In this document: positions 45,594 through 58,007 of the stretch, piece by piece | How positions within the stretch are numbered: position 1 is the stretch's first letter | How the letters are laid out: each line of letters starts with the position of its first letter | NCBI GenBank assembly: GCA_033002965.1 | Contig: JAURVB010011016.1 | Location: forward strand, 1-64,000 | DNA from: Piper betle | Taxonomy: Eukaryota > Streptophyta > Magnoliopsida > Piperales > Piperaceae | Direction: 5' to 3' | Length of the DNA: 64,000 nt | The notes under the pieces: generated by a model | The model's database searches: none | What the model was told of the DNA's origin: nothing | The model's input: only the letters and a program-made list of their open reading frames with translations | Position numbers and translations under genes: made by a program

Positions 45594-46620
45594 ACATTTG
45601 TTTCGTTTCCATCATTATAATAATGTGATCTCTTATATAAGTTATTCCTCATTTTTCCTCTCTCTGTATGACTATATGCTTCCCGCATTATTAAGATGGC
45701 AGTTATAAGCCTTGCGTTAATCCAACCGAGGAAAATAGCTGTGATGTCGAGTGTCCTATAGTGTTGTGGCTTGATTTTCCTTGGATGCAGATATTTAACA
45801 GCCATGGATATACAGAATATAAATCGCAGCTCCCAGTGGAGCAAGCGCCAGTATTATAAGTATCAAATATAATACCAGTTGTCAGAGTCTGCAACTGTGC
45901 ATTTTCGTGCAAGAGGACATGGTTGGACGAGGTATTCTTGGCTGTACCTTCACTGTTCTTTCCCACGCACCCTAAAACTGTGACAGGGCAAAGCTCTACC
46001 CGTATTGGCCAACAGCTGCCATATGAAGAATCTTTCCGACGTGCAAGACAGTACAAGTGTCTCGCGTGTGCTTGCCAATACCAGATGAAAAACAAGTTCC
46101 ATGATGAAATTAGTCTGCACGTGATTGCAGGAAGGCGGAGAACCGGTAGCACCCACCTGGCCCGTCACATGTCAACCGACAAGAGACGACAATTACCTCA
46201 AAATCGGCATCCGACTTTCAGTCCCCACAGTTAGCAAAGCTTTTGTTAGTTCCATGTGGAATGTGTAAGTAGATATTATTTTTTTAAGAAAATAATGTTG
46301 TACTATGTCAAAACTTGTTTGAGTAGCTTTCTATAGGAATGGTGTATTAGGATTCATGTTGTCGACCCAGGGGCAAGGTTATAATACTTTATGATTTATA
46401 AAACCTAATAATAAAATAATAATATGCCAACATTTATCATGGTAATTTTTTCATTGCCATCACAATTATCACATATATATTTCAATAAGATTGAATTTTA
46501 CAACCGGAGGTCGGAACCTTACCACCCGACTATTAATTACAATTGATTTGCATTCTATTCACACAGAGCTCTCCGACTCCACGCATGACAAATTTGATTT
46601 ATTCACACACACGTGGGCAA
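45594..46620. other. 3' flank of the RCC1-repeat gene
   Basis: This is probably 3' UTR and spacer. Short frames on both strands (minus 45703-46152, plus 45923-46234) overlap each other and show no domain. AT-rich DNA follows from about 46265. Confidence 0.45.
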
Positions 46621-46625
46621 ATACA

Positions 46626-46885
46626 TCACACGAGTGAAGTCTCGCGAACGAAGACGGTTGCAAAGACGCCGAGAAAGTCGGAGATGGGGACGACGCCGGC
46701 GATGCATTGTCGTCGTCCTCCTCCACCCACACATGTCCGACGCGGTGTGCTAGCGCCTGCTCCGTCACCGCCACCAGCGAGATCCCTTTCTGGCACACAA
46801 TTGTCATCCGACGTCCTCCCCATCCTCCACGCCGTGCAGCTCCCCGCCTTGGAGGCCACACCTCGTCGTCGAATTAGTCTTCCGA
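46626..46885 (-). pseudogene. C-terminal fragment of CBSX5/6-type CBS-domain gene
   Basis: On the minus strand one frame reads IVCQKGISLVAVTEQALAHR then VGHVWVEEDDD. A shifted frame continues with CIAGVVPISDFLGVF. Together these match the last CBS motif of plant CBSX5/CBSX6 proteins (pattern: VC....SL.AV..QA.AHRV...WV, then G.V...D.L.VF), with a frameshift between. CBS domains bind adenylates in that family. The N-terminal part lies at 49190-49560 in the same orientation. Confidence 0.55.
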
Positions 46886-46979
46886 AGATGATACCGATGA
46901 CAGTGACAAAGAAAAGCTTGACGTTAAGGAGGAAGAGGAAGGTGGAGAATCAGGAGCGAAAGCAATTTTGTCGAATAAT

Positions 46980-49130
46980 TGGAGCATCCCGGACATGCAC
47001 AACTTCCCCAGCCTACTGTCACAGAGCTAATTCTAGGACCCAAAATTTTTCGATCCCAACCAGTCCTGTGCGGTTTATTCTCACCACGAGAACACTCAAC
47101 CTAACACTAAGTACGCACTATGAAACAATATAAGGAAGCCTACGATGCAAGCACCAACCTGTGTTCGGCCAATTCAAATGCCAATCAACCCTTCGCTCAA
47201 TCACCCATGCTCGATCACATTCCAGCACCGATACAGCACCCCTAGCTATCAGCATACCTTGTCGATAGGCTGTTCTAGAAGTCAAACAACACCACACGCA
47301 GCACTGCCCGATCGCCCAATCAGCAATACACGTATTGGGTTCGTGTCGTCTGCCCTTGTTCGTCTCAACACTAGTTACCGCAACTGGCTACCTTGTAAAC
47401 TTTGATCGTGACCTAAATACAGAAGTTCCCTGTCTAAATGCCAGCTAACAAGCAAAACTCAGATTACGGGAAAACACTTCCAAACCTTATATCATTAAAC
47501 TGATCATAAGGATTACAAGCACTCGAACTCTCCTCTCAAGCACTTGCTCGGCTTGTGGACAGCCCCCACAGCCTCGCCCCAATGTACCCCAAATACAATG
47601 GCGCACACGAGATTACTCTAACCCAAGCAATCCTCCCCGATTGCCAACACCAGCAACCCCACAACGTGTACCTGGATTCCAGCAAGCGTCGATGAAGTCC
47701 AGTGCTATCCACGAACACCGGCTGCAGCAACCCCACGGCTTCTTTCTCACCAGCAGAATCATGTTGCTCTCCCTCACAATGGGAACACGTCTGGAATTCT
47801 CTTCCAACATCGGGATCTCTCCTTTCTCACGATGGAAAAACCCTGACCTGATCTATCCGATCTCCTTCCAGCCTTCACCCCATGCATATATACCCCACGT
47901 CCTTCTGCTTCAAGATAACTCCGGATATTTGCCAGCATTTTATCCACAAAGATCTGCAAATCTCCACCGCATCTAGCAACCCAGCCCTACTCCACGTCCA
48001 GGTTCACCACACGGCCTTGTAGTTATCTCTAGAAGTTGGTTGCAGTCTTCACCTATCACTGGATATGGATATCATATCTTCACCAAGATACGCCCCCAGC
48101 AACTTCCATGAAACTTCCTCACAAACCCTTGGCTGCACCGCTGGTCATCCTGTCTCGCCCACTGGCTTGACCCCAGCCACCGTCCAGTCATGGTTCAACC
48201 TCCTCAGCAATCACCGACCACAATGCCGGCAATGGTCCACCACCATCGCACCGCACCAGCAATGCCACTTGTGCATGCCCATGCACGCTCGCGCACACCG
48301 GCGCCGCGCTCGCTGCATGCAATCGTCTGCGCACCATCGCGCACCACGCGCACCTGTGCGCCTGCGTGCCCGCTCACTTGCGCACCTACCGCTTCCGTCG
48401 CGCATACGATCGCATGCGCTCACCCGCGCACACGCGCCTGTGCTCGGTACTCTGCCACAACGCAGTACCACTATTTTGCTCGACACTGGCGACTGCTCGG
48501 CATGCTGTGCAGCACACTCGGCTCAGTAGCCTGATCGGTCCTGCTCGGTCCACGGTTGCACCTCAACCTCAATCTGCCGACCCAAACACCGATCACAGCA
48601 ACTTGAGGTTTCTTGACTCGGACCCGGCCACATGCTCGATACACCAAATACCGATCCATGTGCCACCATCACTGCTGTAACTCGACACCATGCTCCATAG
48701 CAATGCTCGGTCACTCGGCAGCCTCGTGCACCTCGGTTTGTAACCTGCAACTATACACGGGTTAGCCTCGGTATGTTGTTTCAACCACTCGGATAGCCAC
48801 TGCTACCCCCTCATGGACGCGGGAAACTTAGGGACAACACCCAAATCCTAGTTCCCGGTGACGCCCATGAATCACAGCTGTAACACCTGCTACGGACAAG
48901 GCAAGATCCGCCGGTGGCGGCCAAAGATCAAGCGCCTCCATCAAGCTGGTAAAATAAAATTATGCAAAGCACTTAGTCAAACCCATCTCGCCATAGTTAC
49001 ATTAACACCCTCCCATATTTGTACATAGGGCGGCGGTTAATCGTGTCTTAAAAGAGGGTACACGTGTAAAACTGAGAAGATTAGGGGGCTTAAAAGCGAA
49101 GGAAACGGTCTTTTTTAAATAAAAGTGTTT
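46980..49130. other. C-rich block interrupting the CBS pseudogene
   Basis: The plus strand is strongly enriched in C over G for about 1.8 kb (47100-48870), rich in CCACC, GCACC, CTCGG and GCGCAC words, quite unlike its AT-rich surroundings. Open frames on both strands are short and dissimilar to any family I know. The edges are near 47000 and 48930-49100, but no terminal repeats or target duplication were found. It is likely a decayed transposable element of unknown class. Confidence 0.4.
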
Positions 49131-49189
49131 ATGTTTTTACTATTTAGTCAGAGCTGGCGTGGTAAGCACCGGAGTTTCCGTTATCAACC

Positions 49190-49560
49190 TCTCACCTGGA
49201 GCGAGGGTGTCGACGCGGCGGAGGGGGAGCGACCGGCGGCGGGGAGGACTGCGAAGATGGGTGAGTCGATCGCCGAGGCGTGGTCGGGAAGGTTCATGGC
49301 GCGGCAGAGGAAGGAGAGGACGTAGACCATGGAGAGCTTCCCCAGAAGACGCAGGAGACGGCTTCGGCGGCGCCATGGAGTGGCTGGGGAGGGGAGGATG
49401 AGGAGGAGTGGTGGTGGTCGTCGGTGCTGCAGGACCAGAAGGCGAGGGAGGCGGAGGGGAGCTCTTCAGGGCGGGGAGGGCGTCGAGGAGGGATGCGGAG
49501 GCGGGGAGGGATCGGAGACAGCGCCGGCCAGGAGGCTCACGGGTGGCAGATTATGGTGTT
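49190..49560 (-). pseudogene. N-terminal fragment of CBSX5/6-type CBS-domain gene
   Basis: The minus strand encodes, in successive frames, LLDALPALKSS, then AFWSC, then VSCVF, then KLSMVYVLSFLCRAMNL and ASAIDSPIFAVLPAAG. This order and pattern (DAL..LKSS, V.SC, C.GK..MV.V..FLC, A..SP...LLP) match the N-terminal CBS region of plant CBSX5/6. At least two frameshifts separate the blocks. It ends near CAG/GTGAGA, a possible splice donor at about 49193. The central part of the gene is missing or replaced by the block at 46980-49130. Confidence 0.5.
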
Positions 49561-49599
49561 CACCATGTGCAATATATCTCAAATTAAAATCAAGTTAAT

Positions 49600-50492
49600 T
49601 TAACCTTCACCCCACTAAACCAATACCTTTATAATAAGATTTTAGATATCCACCTAATACTTAATTATTATAAATAATAATTGGTGTCTTTTTCATCATC
49701 TGGATTATTATCTTCCTCAAATATATGGTTCTATAATTGTTTTCAAATTTCACTTAACTTTCGAGCATATTTTTATTAAAATTTTTTCAATATATAATTT
49801 ATAATTCTGTATTACTTTCACCTTAAAGTATGTTTAGTTGTCACGACTATTGTACGAAAAAATATAAAATTTAAAGGTCATAATTTTGTTTATATTTGAA
49901 TGTTTTGAAATTTAATCGATTTTTTTAATTCAGTCAAAATAATTATATGTAAAAATTTTACAAATCAATCTTTTTTTATGAAAATAAAAAAATTGAAAAA
50001 ATTTTTAGAAGGCATGTGCAGATGTACTATCTTATTTTTATTTTATTTTCTCATTAGCCAAATAAGTATGAAATTTTTAAAAAAATTTCATATCATTTCC
50101 TTTAATTGTATTTCTATTTCATGTGATTTTTTTTTCATTTTCACTCTTTTCGGACCAACCTAGTAGACCCCTTAACTGTGATAAATAGTCTAAGTATAAT
50201 AAATATAATGAAATTGAATAGCAGGAGCCTTAAAGTTTAATAGGAAAAATTTGGCTGGATTTCGGCGATCCTCAACCAACCTGAACCACGAACCAAGTAC
50301 TCGGCTCGAACCCCTACTTAGACCTAGAATAAAAATAAAACTAAAATGGGCCCCAATGGGCCCCAATGGGCCGATCAAGCAATTATCACTAGGCCCATTA
50401 GAATTCGGTAATGGGCTCTTTTGCGTACGTGGCTTCTCCTTCGTCCTCCCTCTTCGGAGGGGAGGGTTTGCCGTCGTTGGTCCGACGACGAC
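49600..50492. other. AT-rich promoter region of the LRR gene
   Basis: No coding frame of note. At 50345-50375 GGGCCCCAAT is tandemly repeated. A plant telo/site II-like GGGCCC word and a GC-rich leader precede the start at 50493. Confidence 0.4.
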
Positions 50493-53400
50493 ATGGATCG
50501 CATCTTGAAAGCGGCGAGATCTTCCGGATCTCTCAATCTATCCAATCGATCTCTCAGGTGATCACGATTTTTTCATCTCATAAATCTCAGCCACTTCGAT
50601 CGCATCTTTGAATGTGAAAAAAATGCAAAGATTTATCTTGTTTCGCATGATCATGCTCAGTTTGTGCTGCCATGTAAATTTCTTCTTAAGTTAGCCAACA
50701 ATTTGTTTTTTCCAATTACTGTTGTTGATAGCTGAAAACAAATTTGATCGTGTTGTCTTGTAGCCATTGAGCTCATAATTGTACTCTTGCAACCGGAAGT
50801 TAATGTCAGTTTTATATGAACAGGGAGGTTCCTGTTGAGGTTTATAGAAGCTTGGATGCGGTTGGGGAGGGTGAAAAATGGTGGGAGGTATTCGAATTTC
50901 AAATTGCAGACGCTCATAATCTATTAATGAGCTTGTGTACAAATATTTTATTTTCTATTGCGTTTGTATATAAGTGCTTGTGGTCAATGGTCATGGTGAT
51001 TTCCGTTTTTAGATGGTGGAGCTCCAAAAGCTTATATTAGCTCATAATGAAATTGAAGTTCTGAAATATGACATCAGAAATCTATCAATGTTGTCTGTTC
51101 TTAACATCAGTCACAACAAACTCTCCCAGCTGCCGGCTGCCATTGGAGAGTAAGTTCTTCTCTCAGCTGCCAGCTGCCATGTTTGAGATTTTTTATGATA
51201 ATAACCACCGATCTATTTTAGGATGTTGACGTTCCTCTACGCAGTCTTTGAATTCTTTAATTGCCATTTTTTGTAGGCTTCCAATGTTGAAATCTTTAGA
51301 TGTCTCATTCAATTCTCTGCTGAGTATACCCCAAGAAGTTGGCTCAGTTGTTGCTCTTGTCAAGTAGGTGCAGCTTGTTTTATTAAAAAGCTCTTATTTT
51401 ATGAAACTGTTGGTAGTAATTTTTGTGAAAATTTAAATCACGTCATAATTATTTTTATTTTGTTTTACGTTGCTTATTACATGTACGTGGTTTGTTTATG
51501 TTAATCCTTTCATAAATATATCAGGATGGATTGTTCAAACAACCAACTTAGAGAACTCCCCAGCTCTCTTGGTAAATGCTTAGAGTTGTCAGAGTTGAAG
51601 GTAGAGTTTTTTTGGTGATATACTGGATTATCTTCAATGAGGTAATGTAATTAAGGCCAGCGGATTTGATGTTTTGCTTCTTATTCAGGCATCCAACAAT
51701 GCCATTACCAATCTGCCAGAAGACCTGAAAGGATGTCCAAAGTTGATCAAATTAGACATTGAGGTATTCAAGTCATTTGTATTCCGATTCCCTTTATTTG
51801 TTTGTTTTCCCGTTATTGTTGGTAATGCACTAGTCAAATTGGGCATAAGTTAATTAGTCTGATTTCTTATTTTAGGGAAACAAGCTTATGATGCTACCTG
51901 AAGAAGTGCTTGTTGCGTGGACATCATTGAGAGAGCTAAATGCTGGTAATAGAATATGAGCATAGAGTTTAATAATGATTGTAGGGCTTATCACAAACAC
52001 AGAACTTGTGATGACTCTCTTATTTGCGGAGCAGCAAAAAATCAATTGAACGGTATACCAGACAATATTGGAGTACTTTCGCGCCTCATACGACTGGACT
52101 TTCATCAAAACAGTATGTAATGTTACTATACTATCACATCAAATTGCTTAAAAAGAATCAAGACATCTAATTTGGCTAGAAAAAAACATTTTTTAAGCAT
52201 TTGGATAGATGTCAATTTGCTCATAAAGGCAAAGTTTGTTTCATGAAAATTGTTAATTGTCACTGGGACTGCATAGCTAAGGTTAGCTTGCTCGCTGACA
52301 GCCTTGACTCAACTTAGCTTGTGTTGCAAAAATGTTTGGGTGTCGAAAATTCTTTTTCTTTTTACGTTTATTATGTTTTTTAACTTGATATTTCTGGCAT
52401 CAAGTATCTATGAATGAATTTTGAAAATTTAAGAGTTTGATTGGTTGCTTATTTTGACTTAATTATTTTAGCTTTAGTCGACTTTGTTGGAAACTATCCC
52501 TGACCTTAAACTGGCTTAATAGAGGCTTGACTAGCCTGAGCATGCTATTACTCTTAGTTGTTCAACTATCAAATAATTCAGATTGCATCTGTGCAGGAAT
52601 TTCTTCTATACCATCATCAATCAGTGGTTGTAAATCACTTGCAGAATTTTACATGGGGTTGGTGTTTTACTTTTCTTTGCTTCATCGATCATTGACAACT
52701 TCTCTACATTAATTATCTTCAACCTTTATCTTATTGATGTTTGGGTTGGAAATTTATGAATACTTCAGGAATAATACATTATCAACCTTACCAACCGAAA
52801 TGGGCGAACTTTCTTTGCTAGGAACTTTAGATCTTCACTCAAACAAGGTACTTCTTCTGTCAGTCTTGTATAGCCTTTCTGGTGCTACTATCATTGTTAT
52901 CTATATAGTAATCAGAAGTACAATACGTGCATTTTCACCATGCTCGATATTCTGTAAATATAAGGGAATTTTAGTTTCCGATTGGAAATTGATTTTCAGT
53001 TGATGCCAACAGTTATACTTTTATCACTTATGCAAATTCTATAGAACAATAGTACTTATTGGTGTGTGAACTTGGATAGTTATGGTTCCTCTGATATGTC
53101 TAAATCACTATTGCATGTGGTGATTGACATGAATCTTTTTGCATCCTGAAGTTGAGTAAGTTACCTTTGGAGTTGTGCAAACTGCGACTATCAGTGCTTG
53201 ACGTTTCAAACAATTGTTTAGCTGGCTTGCCCCCTGAGCTTGGTATTAAGCTTTATTCTCATGATTGATTTGAGATTGAAACATTTTCTTTTAATTGATA
53301 AGAAATTGCTTTATTTTTATGCCCATGGAATTATCTTCTGCTCATTTGGCTAATACTGAGAAGCAATAAGAGTAAGTTTGGTTCATAATATATAAGCCCA

Positions 53401-56400
53401 ACCATTCTTTTTTATTGACACGTGGCAATCCTGTGGGTTGATGGGATTGTTTGAGATATACTTCAAGTTCCTGGCCTTCTCTATATTGACTTTAGCGACG
53501 AAATAGAATTTTCAAAGAGTTGCGAATACAAATCTTGTAAGATGTCTTACCAATTATAGATTAGCTTGACAGTTATCAATTATCATAGGACTCTTTTAAC
53601 AACTAAGTCTGTTTTACATCATTAATGTTCATAAACAGCTTTTTATGTATCATACAATATACAATATTATACCTAAATAAATGCACTGTATTTTACTTAT
53701 TAGTGCTGTTAATCACTATATGATACCAACAGTAATACTACAAATTTACTTTCTCAAACAGAATATTGCTGGAGTTAATTTCTGTTCACATCAATTTCTG
53801 TAGGCACAATGACTACTCTTAGAAAACTTTTACTCAACGGCAATCCTTTGCGAACTCTGCGAAGGTATAAATAAAATAATTACTTTGAATATGTATTTTC
53901 TTAGTTGGTTGGTTATGGGCAATTACTTTTGTTCGCAGTTCATTAGTATCAGGACCAACCCCTGCTTTATTGAAGTTTCTACAAAGTAAACTTTCTGTTG
54001 AAGATGAAGGTTGGCAAGCTGTTTTTCATAGTTGGTACTCTATTGTAATATTGAAACATTTTGTGCTCACTTTGACTCTAAGTGCTGTCTGGTGCTTTGT
54101 TTCGATTAATTTAATACAAGACTGCCAAAAAGGGCCACTGCATAATAAAATATGGTTCATCAAGTTACATGTGCTGATGTACCACTACATTTTTGTATTA
54201 CATTCATTGTGGTTTTAGTAGGAATGTGCCCTCCACTTCATGGAGGAGTGGCTCTCTTAGCTTATGTTCCTATCTTACATATTCATTTGAAGAATTTTCT
54301 GGCTGATTCATTCATGCAAAGTATTATTGATATACAATATCATCCTAGATAATTTGTTCATTCTGCACTTTGTAACTGAAGTGGTTTACTAGTTTGTAAA
54401 TTTGAATAAATCTTGTATTATAGATCATGATTGGTACTGATAGTTTTCTTTCTATTATTCAAAATATAAAGTAATTTCATCTAAAAATTAGCTCAAAAAT
54501 TCTGCAGTCAGTCTTTTATCTCCAATTTTCTTGTTAGATGAGTGTTTTTATATAACAGCAAAGTCGGATGCTACTTCTGTGAAAGAAGGTCAAATTGCTA
54601 TGGCTGCTCGATTATCAATGACATCCAAGGTTGCTTACATTTTGTATTCTTTGAACTGTTTGTGGGTTTTACGTCTTCCATGTTTTTAAAGACTTTGTTT
54701 TCTTTTTAGGAGCTTTCATTAAGTGGATTAGGCTTGAGCAGTGTGCCATCAACAGTGTGGGAATCAGCAGAAGTTACAAGAGTTGATCTTTCCCGAAATT
54801 CAATTGAAGAGCTGCCAAAAGACCTATCCTCATGTCTGTTTCTCCAGGTTAGTTGTGGATTTCTTTGGTGTAATCGAAGTCAACTGACAGTACATTTGGT
54901 TGATCATTACTATATGTTGATATATCAAGAGATGCACAATGTCAAAAACCTTTTCTTCATTGAAATTCACGTGATGAATATAATGGCTTAAAGTTCACTG
55001 TTTGATTATGATTCCTTGGTGGAAGTGTTGCGGGAGTTTGGGAACTGGAGAATTGTTTCTTTCCTATTTATATTACTTTTTCCCATTGAACTTCTATAAC
55101 ACTTTGCTCTACAACTTTGTTGGAATATGTAAAATGTTCAAACTTTAATGAGATGTTGATTTTGTTCAGGATATATTTTATAATGAGCTTCTCATTTTTG
55201 TTCAGGACATAGTTCTTTCTGGCAACAAAATAAAGATGTGGCCTGGAGCAGTTTTAGCATCACTTTCCAATCTTTCATGTTTGAAGTTGGACAATAATCA
55301 TTTGACAGAGGTAGATGATTCTTAAGTTCAAACCATCTTGCCAATATTTAAAGTTGAGATTTCATTAATAACTGCTTGTATGGTTTAAGCATATAGAAGT
55401 AACAAGCATTTCTACTTGCCTGACTAGTTATAATTAATGGGCTTTTAACGTTAGACATGCTGAAAGGGAGAGGAATTTATCTCACAAATAAGTGCTCTTT
55501 TCACTTGAGTATAATGAAACAAGCAACTGCCTATTTTTTAGTGTTCTTAAAGTAAAGCGCTTATGGAGGAAAAATTCTTCACAAATGTCATAACCATCAT
55601 CAAATACACTCTTTCAACAGGGAGGTGCATTGACATCTCGCTAGTTGCATTCAAAACCCTTATTTCGGCATTCTTGTGAAGTCTCTCTTCATTATTTACA
55701 TCTGCAACCAAACAATTTTCCAGAAACCATTACCTTTTACCAGACTCTCAGTTTATCTATTATACCACAGGTCCAACTTGTGTCTGAAGCCATCAGCTAC
55801 AAGTATTGGCTCATGGTTTCTTAATAACTTTCATCTTGTAATTTTCACATCCTTTTTCCTGCCCCTTTTTGAAGCTTAGGCTGTTTTGTGTCTCTTCTCT
55901 TTGTTTTTAATAAAATCTATCTTCATAGAAAAATATGTTCTGTTAATGCCTGGAAATCGAATGTAATATTTAAGGTCCTTGGACTGAAAGCTATATTAAT
56001 TTGTACTAGTAAAGTAACAATGAATGATTTGGGTTTTATATATTTATTAAAGAAGGCAACCCCCTTGAGCTCATACGGTGGCCCTTGAGTTTAGTTTCTT
56101 TGTGAAAACTACACAATTCAAGAAAATGACGTCAGCAGGCAAACAATGAAGTCTTCACTGAAACAGCAACCTTTATTTTAACGTCTTACGGTTGTTCTTT
56201 TTTTTTAAACCGTCATGTCTTACAGTTCATTACGTGTATGTTCTCCTTTTCCTTCTTTTTCCCTGATAACTGTTATGGCTGGTATGTGAAATACACATTG
56301 CAGATTCCATCAAATGGCTTTTGTGTTCTCTCAAAGCTTCAAGTGCTTGATTTGAGTGGAAATACAGCTTGTTTGCCTAAGCCTCCTTCTCTTTCCAGTT

Positions 56401-58007
56401 TACCCCAATTGCAGGAGCTGTACCTGAGGTGACAATATATTAATATATCAAGTGTTATAATAGTTAAGATGTATTTTGCTTCTTAGTTCTCATCATACTG
56501 ATTCTTTTTTCTCTAGAACAGACGCATGCAACTCACAGAAGTCCCATCAGATATACCGAATATACTGCAGTTGCGTGTTCTTGACTTGAGCCAGAACTCA
56601 ATTACCTCCATACCTGAGGTACATGAATGGAAGAATATTTTTGTTGTAATCATCCATTTGATGGGAAATTGAGTGCCTGGTTTGTGATTCATCTAAGAAA
56701 TGTTAGCCTCCAAGAGAAGTGTAGTTTTAGATACTTCTTCATATTGTTTTGTATCAATGAACATACTGATGTAACTAGTATTCTTTTTTGATCTTATTGA
56801 ATATAATGACCTTCTACCGAGCAACACTGCTTAAGCTGCTAAATGATGCCAATTATTTATGTAAATAGTTATTCACTTTTACTCGCAATGAGCAGGAAAT
56901 GAAAAATTTGACGACTCTTGTGGAGCTTGATTTGTCTAACAACAATATTGGTGCACTTCCTCCTGAATTGGTTCGATCACCATTCTCTTTACTTTATTTA
57001 GCTTGTATAAAGACAATTTTGGGATTTCATTAATTGATAATTTGGACATCTAAAATAAGCAAATGTATGGTGAAGTTATTCATTGCTGACAAATTGCCTT
57101 AGTACTTATATTCTATTAGTTGGAGCTTGATTTGTCTAACAACAATATTGGTGCACTTCCTCCTGAATTGGTTCGATCACCATTCTCTTTACTTTATTTA
57201 GCTTGTATAAAGACAATTTTGGGATTTCATTAATTGATAATTTGGACATCTAAAATAAGCAAATGTATGGTAAAGTTATTCATTGATGACAAATTGTCTT
57301 AGTACTTATATTCTATTAGTTGGTTCTTTGATCAGGTGAAAATGGATTAGTACTTATATTCTATTAGTTGGTTCTTTGATCAAGTGAAAATGGAGGGGTT
57401 TTCCTTTATATAATTGTTTGAGAAATTATGAATGATCCAAAATTTGCTCATACAAGAGTTTACTAGCGGAAGCCATTTAATATAAACAAACTGATCATCG
57501 TTGTGAGTGTCATATTGCATGCTATAAAATCTATATCATGTGGCAAGTTCCTTCATTCATCCTTCCTTATGCAACCTCGTTTTAGCTAAAGAGTCTTCAT
57601 TTTTTAACAAAATTTTCCTTGAATTAATTATTCTCTATTTTGTCAAACAGGGTCTATTGGAGCCCAACCTACATGTTTTAAAACTTGATGGCAACCCTCT
57701 GAAAAGGTACTAACTGCTTTCCTCTTGCCCAATTTTTAAGCGTGCAGAAAACTAGATATTAGTAACTTGTTTTGCTGCGTCAGATCCCCAAATTCCTAAA
57801 ACCAAGTTTCTGACATCAAACTAAAATAAACACTTTGAGGTTAAATGGAAAATTAAATGTCTTTTAATGAAGGTTGGTATATTGCCTCTCTTTCAATAAT
57901 CAGCATGGAACTTGATTGTTCAAATATTGTGCAGCATAAGAAGAGCCATTTTGGATCGTGGGACGAAAGCAATTTTAAACTATCTCAAAGATAAACTTCC
58001 TGAATAA
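50493..58007 (+). CDS. LRRC40-like leucine-rich repeat protein
   Basis: Twenty-one exons reconstruct 584 aa without a stop: 50493-50557, 50824-50887, 51013-51149, 51277-51363, 51525-51600, 51689-51763, 51876-51945, 52035-52112, 52597-52657, 52769-52847, 53152-53242, 53804-53864, 53939-54009, 54559-54629, 54710-54847, 55206-55310, 56304-56428, 56522-56618, 56896-56970, 57651-57706, 57935-58007. It opens [20 protein letters not shown] and ends [10 protein letters not shown], as in plant homologues of LRRC40. Nearly the whole length is LRRs of the L..L.LS.N.L..LP type, interrupted by a non-LRR linker in exons 13-14. There is no signal peptide or membrane segment, so it is an intracellular scaffold of unknown partner. 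Its exon 19 has a partial downstream duplicate (57120-57170). Confidence 0.9.
56921..57320 (+). repeat. 200-bp tandem duplication in the LRR gene
   Basis: 56921-57120 and 57121-57320 are almost identical (three or so differences). The unit begins inside exon 19 and includes its splice donor and the first 150 bases of the intron. A further duplication of about 48 bases (AGTACTTATATTCTATTAG and onward) follows at 57301-57400. Confidence 0.95.

Noticed and set aside
48065..48534. Plus-strand frames of 114-154 aa in the C-rich block
   Set aside because: Overlapping frames with His/Pro/Ala/Arg bias, no similarity to any family I know, and no splice context.
54152..54352. 66-aa frame in an LRR-gene intron
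   Set aside because: Lies wholly in the intron between exons 13 and 14; no conserved sequence.
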